Origin: Liquidambar formosana
Lineage: Eukaryota > Streptophyta > Magnoliopsida > Saxifragales > Altingiaceae
Assembly: GCA_039720395.1 (NCBI GenBank)
Contig: CM077832.1
Location: 33,965,258-34,029,257, forward strand
Reading direction: 5' to 3'
DNA: 64,000 nucleotides
The first letter of the stretch is position 1. Every line of letters begins with the position of its first letter. Below are positions 58,501-64,000 of this stretch, piece by piece. Below the pieces are notes generated by a model. It was given only the letters and a program-made list of their open reading frames with translations. It did no database searches and was not told the origin of the DNA. The position numbers and the translations under genes were made by a program.

Positions 58501-61083
58501 GCGTTCAACCCTACCCATCATATGATTCCAAACCAAATGATTACGCTTTATTCTTCAATTCACCTTAGCATTTAGAGCTTGGGGCCCAAGTGGCTTTGCT
58601 CATCTGAGCCATATTTGCCAACACAAGCTTCCAAGGGAGAGTTGAGGCTCTGCTGGTCCTCTTTGGAATTACGGATATCATGAAGCCAGTCTATGAGAAA
58701 TTGCGCTAGAATTGTCACGGGGGATTAGAATCATGTTGGGTAGGAGCCCACCTTGAACTTAAATCATCTTGAAATTGGTTTTTACCAAAATTAAACAAGA
58801 TATCAAGTAGAGAATGGACCCAACTTCATCCATCTTTGTGGAATTTTTAGACAGCCACTTTAAATAATTAAAGAGAATTGCCCATCAAGGGAGACACGGA
58901 TGGGATCCAAATGCACGTGATTTGGAAAATCCCAAGCAAGTCACGCGAGGAACCCATGTTATCTGCCCCATCAACATCGGAAAATTATTGTTGGGTGTAA
59001 TCGACACACACACCGGCCCCTGACTCAGAAAGCCATAGACACCCTCTCAAATGATGTAATGTGTATAAGGTGTCTCTAAGAGAGAAGGCATATATTAGTA
59101 TATATACCGGTTATACAGGATAAAAATGTCTCACTTCATCTCTCCTTTATCGTAATTGAACCGAGCTATATATTACATTAGATATGGAAGCCGGTTATTG
59201 TCATTGCATTAATTTATTTTAAACTTTTCAAGATTTTATAAAAAAATATAAAAAGATTTTTATGAAAACTAGCCGGGTGTCTGTCTAAGATAACTGAATT
59301 ATATAAAAAGATTGTTTCCAATTACAACACTCTGTTTGTTTCTTTTAATGTAGATGTTTGTTGGTGGGTTTTTATTAATGAAGTTTTTGCTTATTATCAG
59401 GAAAAATGAAAAAAAAGGAAGAAACTTGCATACAATTGCAATGGGGTCAAATTGTCGGAACGCTCACGGGTGTCATGGTCAATTGGATGGCTATCGACGA
59501 TTGGTTTTGTCTTCCAACTAAATTAAGAGGCACATTGACAAAATTAAAACATATGAAGGGTTATCTGTTGACCCCCTATACTTCAGGAGGTTTTATGTAA
59601 TTACCCTAAAAGTTATTTTAAGCCCTTGTAAACAAGATTCCTTTTGACTTGGAGAGCTCTGTTAAGCAAATGAAAATTTTAAAAGTAAAAAACTTTAATT
59701 TTCCTTTAATCAAGACAACATTTTGCTTTTAGAAGAATCGTGGTAGAACAATGGGAAAAAAAACAGTGAGGAGGTACTAATAATACCTAAGAAAAATATT
59801 TAAATCAATTGATTTCTACCATTTTACTTTTAAATTTTCTTTGGTATGTTTCAATTCCAAACAGGGTTATGGAATTTAAACATAAATTTTTGTTCCTGTT
59901 TTTGTTTTGTTTTTTTGTTTTTTTTGTTTTTTGAGATTTTTTACGGATATTAATTTAAGTTATGCAACAGGCTAAAAATCTTCTAATCTTATAAGTTGAA
60001 GATTCAAATTTGATCAAGAAATATATTTTTTTGCTAGTATATACAGAACAAAAAAAGAGGGGGGTGGGTTTGGTTTAGGGGCAGCAGTGAAGACTGAGCT
60101 TAATTATCACAACATGCCGACACTAGGTGACACCTCCTCCCCTCAATTAATTCAAAAATTTCACATCTATCAAGATCATCACATGTCAATTAAGCAATAT
60201 TCGGGACATTTTAGCATAGGAAAAAGAAAACACATGTTCACACTTTGCGACTTCATGTAGCTCCAAAACTTCAGAGCCGTCGTTGTTTAGTGTACTGTTT
60301 CAGGAACATGCAAAGCTGAGAGAATTCAACTTCCCAAGCTCAGTGTCATTGAACCTAGATTAAGTTTTGATTAACTCCTCTAAGCTTAATTAGTTTATTT
60401 AAATTTAAAAATGACCCAAAAGTGAGTTTGCAGACAAGCAGGCTTGTCTACGTTTGTCTATTTGTTTACTCCAAAATGTATTATTAATTAATGCGTGAAT
60501 TTTCAACACCCTTTTTTTCTTTTTTTCTTTTTTTTTTTTACGTTGCTAATTTTGATAAGAGTAAGGCTATTGTGTAGACGATCTCATCTCTCATCCTTAT
60601 TTTCATGAGCTCTCTAATTTTTTTTTTAAAACTAATTTGAATGTTCAACTCCACACACTTATCACATCATTACATCTACAACATAGAAACCATCTTGCTA
60701 ATAAAATTCAAGTGAAAAATACATTGTAATAAGCTCATTCATGCTGTCAAAGTTAACAAATTAAGAATTTTGATCAATCACTGTCAAATGAGAGATAACA
60801 TTAAACTTTGATCAATGCATGTAATCAATCATGTAACATCTTTTTTAAGTAATTTTGTTTGTGAGACTCTTGCATGATCTAATTACATCTTATAATAGGA
60901 CGCATATATCTTGAAATTTGTACAATATTCCATGAAAATAGAGGGAAGAGAGCTCATCACATCCCTACAAGGAAGCCTTCAAAATAATCTCTCTTTTGAT
61001 TATAACATCAATAACACCTTATTAATTAGCAAACTTGAAATCAACTACCACATATTCCATAGCAATGTGATGTCCATTGTTAT
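55599..61083. other. Intergenic, AT-rich; no gene seen
   Basis: A-rich and T-rich runs are frequent (for example 56275-56302, 57966-57982, 59900-59935). Short frames are present but have no family motif. No complete transposon or RNA gene was recognised. Confidence 0.6.
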
Positions 61084-61091
61084 GTTGAGGG

Positions 61092-61420
61092 CAGGGGCGG
61101 AGGTAGGAGTTATCTCTAATGAGGGCACCGTAATGTGATTTTGTGAAGTGGGAACTAAAAACTCATGAGAGTCTCATTCGGGAAAATTATTTTTTGGTAA
61201 TTGCTTTCCAATGTAATATCAAAAAAAGGATATTGTTTGTCAACTTATTATAAATTGATTGTACATATGTTTCAAAATGATTACCAAGTTTTTTTTTATT
61301 GGCATTATATGGGAAAGTAATTACCAAAATTAATTTCTCAAAAAATTTTTTTTTTTTTAAATTTCGAGTTAGTGGGGCACTCCCCCCCCCCCCTCCTCTC
61401 CTCTTTTGGCTCCGCCACTG
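61092..61420. mobile_element. hAT-type MITE, 329 bp
   Basis: Left end CAGGGGCGGAGGTA and right end GGCTCCGCCACTG are inverted, the GGCGGAGC type of plant MITE. It is flanked by an exact 8-bp duplication GTTGAGGG (61084-61091 and 61421-61428), the hAT signature. It contains C and T homopolymer runs near the right end. There is no coding capacity. Confidence 0.87.
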
Positions 61421-61428
61421 GTTGAGGG

Positions 61429-62813
61429 AAAAAGAAACTAGAAAACTATTGGGAAAAAAACAGAATAATCGTTAAATTAGGTTTACCTTGACAGGTGAAC
61501 CTGTATTGAGGAGTGTGCAACATCTCTTGGGCAGCTTACCATATGCCAATAGATTAAGCTAAAATCAATTGAATTCTCAAAGTTATTTCTCACAAAGAAT
61601 TGGGAAGAAGGTTTTTATTTATTCATTTATTTATTTTTTATAGTCAAGCGAGAGATATTTTAAGTTTTTAGATTTAAATTAATTATGATAATTCATAAAT
61701 TAAATCAACCGTCTTTCCGTAATGAGAAAACAAAGATTCAAACTCATGGGTTACTAATTCATCTACCATGTTCTTTTATTAATTGAACCACATTTGCATA
61801 TAGAGAAGAAATTGGAGAGAGAGAGAGAAAGAGAGAGAGAAATAGAGCGAAGCCGAGAAAGAAAAATAGAACTTTTATGTAATTGTGATATGATCAGATG
61901 GTATCATAAGTCAATCACATCAAATAAAATGAGAATATCAATATATTTGTTGATCTTATTTTTTTATTTTAATTAAATATGATTGACTTGTGATATCACC
62001 TGACCAGATGACAATTTCATGAAAGTTTTTGCCGACGAGGGATGATGCTTTGCGTGGCGTCAAAGTGAGGTCCACGTCGGAAACGACGTGGTAGCGCGTC
62101 AAGATGGGCCCATGCATTATAGAAGTAGGGTCCACACGAAACCCAATTTGATCCTCTCGCTTACCTCCCACGCTAACTTTATTGGACGACTTTTGAGCCA
62201 CGCATGCACATCTCTCAACCGTTTTGACCTAAATCAAAACTAACTAACCATGGTTAACAAGCCCCAATTCCTCTCCTCCTCTACCTAACTTTGTTTATTT
62301 TTTATTTTTTATTTTTTTATACTGCGTCTCCACTCCCGTTGTTTTACAGTCTGTTTGGGTAAGGGATTGTTTACGTGAAATTCGTATTTAAAATAAAATT
62401 TATTAAATTGTAGAAATAAAATCTAATTTGAACTTTAACTCGAAATTTATGAGGTTAAATTATGTCTAGAAATTCTATCTAAATAGATGATATTTTTCAA
62501 ATTCTACATTTTAAATAATGAAGTCGTAAGATTTTATTTTTGAAATTCCTACTTTCAAAAGATTTAGTTAAATAAGGAACTTTAAATATCACACTTTATA
62601 AATCTAATCTTTCAAAATCTTATCATTTTTGGGCTATTAAATCCAATCATTGCCCACAGGTAGCAAAGAAAGAGTCTTCTTACTAAAGTTTTCTAACAAA
62701 AAGTCCATAACTTCTTCGTTGGTATTTTTTTCTTTCCTAAAATAATCGAAAAGATTTAAATTCCTAATTTATCATAATCTTTATGCTTACCCATCCTACC
62801 TAGGCTAGCACTA
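61429..62813. other. Intergenic; GA tract and ACGT-core palindrome
   Basis: A GA-rich microsatellite lies at 61816-61845. The segment 62020-62220 is GC-richer and holds a CCACGTCG/CGACGTGG inverted repeat at 62072-62091. No coding gene is seen. Confidence 0.5.
62072..62091. promoter_or_regulatory. Perfect inverted repeat with two ACGT cores (bZIP-like site)
   Basis: CCACGTCG, spacer GAAA, CGACGTGG. Each arm holds an ACGT core of the type bound by plant bZIP factors. No gene start is visible within the window to the right, so a target gene is not known. Confidence 0.4.
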
Positions 62814-62814
62814 A

Positions 62815-62856
<42 letters not shown>

Positions 62857-63211
62857 GTGTTCACAATTGTCACATGACAATTTTTTACGCTGCCACGTGA
62901 CATCCTTTTTTATTTTTAGGTATTTTAAAAATTGTATTTCTTATTTTCAAAAGTGGTAACTGTTCAATTATTTTTAAAGACACTATCCTTTTTTCAATGA
63001 TTGTAACCATTTTTTTCAATTTAAAAGACACAATCCTTCCAATTGACATCTATATATTAAAATTTTAATTTTAATTCAAAAGTTGAATTAAAAGATAGAC
63101 GACGCTAATATATTGGTACAAATAAGATCGTACTTTTATACTTTTTTATCTTTTCTTATTATATATCATATTCTTTTTTTTATCACATGTAATGCACGGG
63201 TTCACTACTAG
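62814..63211 (+). mobile_element. Candidate non-autonomous Helitron
   Basis: It begins TCTAATATAT after an A, ends ACTACTAG before a T, and has a CACGGGTT motif just before the end, as in plant Helitrons (5' TC, 3' CTRR, inserted between A and T). A (TA)n run occupies 62819-62850. The 3' hairpin is degenerate, so this is tentative. Confidence 0.45.
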
Positions 63212-64000
63212 TTAGTTGCTTAAATGAGAGGGCACTCCAACTTAAAAATCTCTTCTGTTTTTTTTTTTCTAAATTCCTCACCCCAAACACATTTACACAC
63301 GTGATCCTCAGCCGACATTAACCATGGTTAACTAACACAACCATCCTGGCTTAGAGTTTGCGTGACAAAGCCAAATTGGCCCTTCAGAAGCCCCTAGAAT
63401 CCAACGCCTTTCTATCCTAGTTATGGGATTGGCGCCGCAATTGAAGAAAGCTTGTCCCACTCCCGGTAGTTGTCAGTGGTCACATGATGATGCCTCTCAA
63501 CCATTGTCTTTTTGATAAACTAACCATGGTTAAGTCAAGGGTCTTAACCAACTTTCAAACTTTAGCCCCCCCGGGCCACCACCTCATTTTCTCCACGGCT
63601 CTTTCTAATCCTATTTAATTTAGTCTCTCCTCCGTCTAATCCCCTGAAATAGTAGTTTTAATAATGATAAGATTAATTAATTATTGCAATGGTAGGTTAG
63701 ATGGGGTTGGTGTGGATAAGAATTGATGCTTCCACTGTAAATGCATGTTACTCAGTACTCACTCCCCCACAAATTGTCACTTTCTCACGTCTTTACTGCA
63801 ATGTTACTCCCCACAAATGGCCAATTTTTGTTTATGCCTAGTGTGGCATTACGGCCATCCACAGGTATAGTTTGTAAAGCATTTTTTTAATCTAAGTGGA
63901 TGGGTTTAATTATCTCTAATCACATGCAGGTTTAGGATATGTCTAACAATTTAATTAAATAGGATTAAAAGGCAAAACACTTTGAAACCCAATGTTTACC
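63212..64000. other. Intergenic to window end; no gene seen
   Basis: Less AT-rich than the neighbouring DNA, with two copies of the TTAACCATGGTTAA-type palindrome (63317-63330 and 63519-63532, the latter with one change). It may be upstream sequence of a gene beyond the window. No exon is visible. Confidence 0.45.

Noticed and set aside
60911..61138. 75-codon frame running into the hAT MITE
   Set aside because: It crosses a transposon end and has no domain.

Overview
This is nuclear DNA from a flowering plant, most likely a eudicot with a moderately large, repeat-rich genome. The evidence is spliced genes with GT-AG introns, a peroxisomal acyl-CoA oxidase closely resembling plant ACX2, a plant-only DUF630/DUF632 gene, an annexin relic, and Copia, Gypsy/Tat, Mutator-like, hAT, TRIM and LINE repeats. 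No bacterial-type operon, CRISPR array or rRNA gene was seen.

Layout. (1) 1-15.7 kb is a broken annexin gene buried under retrotransposons. The 5' LTR and PBS of a minus-strand Copia element lie at 1-482. Annexin exon pieces lie at 553-700, 14426-14621 and 14944-15699. A second, internally deleted minus-strand Copia (LTRs 793-1019 and 3135-3167 + 14212-14405) sits in an annexin intron. An 11-kb Gypsy element of the Tat type (dual RNase H) at 3168-14206 is inserted in the right LTR of that Copia, with target duplication AAGAG. A 189-bp solo LTR interrupts the last annexin exon. (2) 15.7-24 kb is AT-rich, with MITEs and no recognisable gene. (3) 25080-31416 (+) is a five-exon DUF630/DUF632 gene (NRG2/REL2-like), apparently intact. 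(4) 38157-32572 (-) is a seven-exon ACX2 acyl-CoA oxidase, apparently intact and convergent with the previous gene. (5) 38.5-44.6 kb holds Mutator-like MITEs, a 918-bp foldback element, a 1.33-kb solo LTR and MITE-like repeats. (6) 45387-47024 (+) is a four-exon gene for a 370-aa plant protein of unknown function, followed by a TRIM element. (7) 51762-55589 is a long-TIR Mutator-like element with 9-bp target duplication, containing a young non-autonomous gag-only LTR retrotransposon (463-bp LTRs, target duplication GATAT). (8) 55.6-64 kb is AT-rich intergenic DNA with an hAT-type MITE (8-bp duplication), a Helitron-like segment and an ACGT-core palindrome.

The three live genes have no evident joint function: one is linked by family to nitrate/leaf regulation, one does peroxisomal fatty-acid beta-oxidation, one is unknown. 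Most unusual structure comes from mobile DNA, where many insertions can be dated relative to one another from their target duplications. The most unusual signal is a 13-unit array of short hairpins in the 3' region of the Tat element (12321-12913). Its stem sequences change in compensating pairs.
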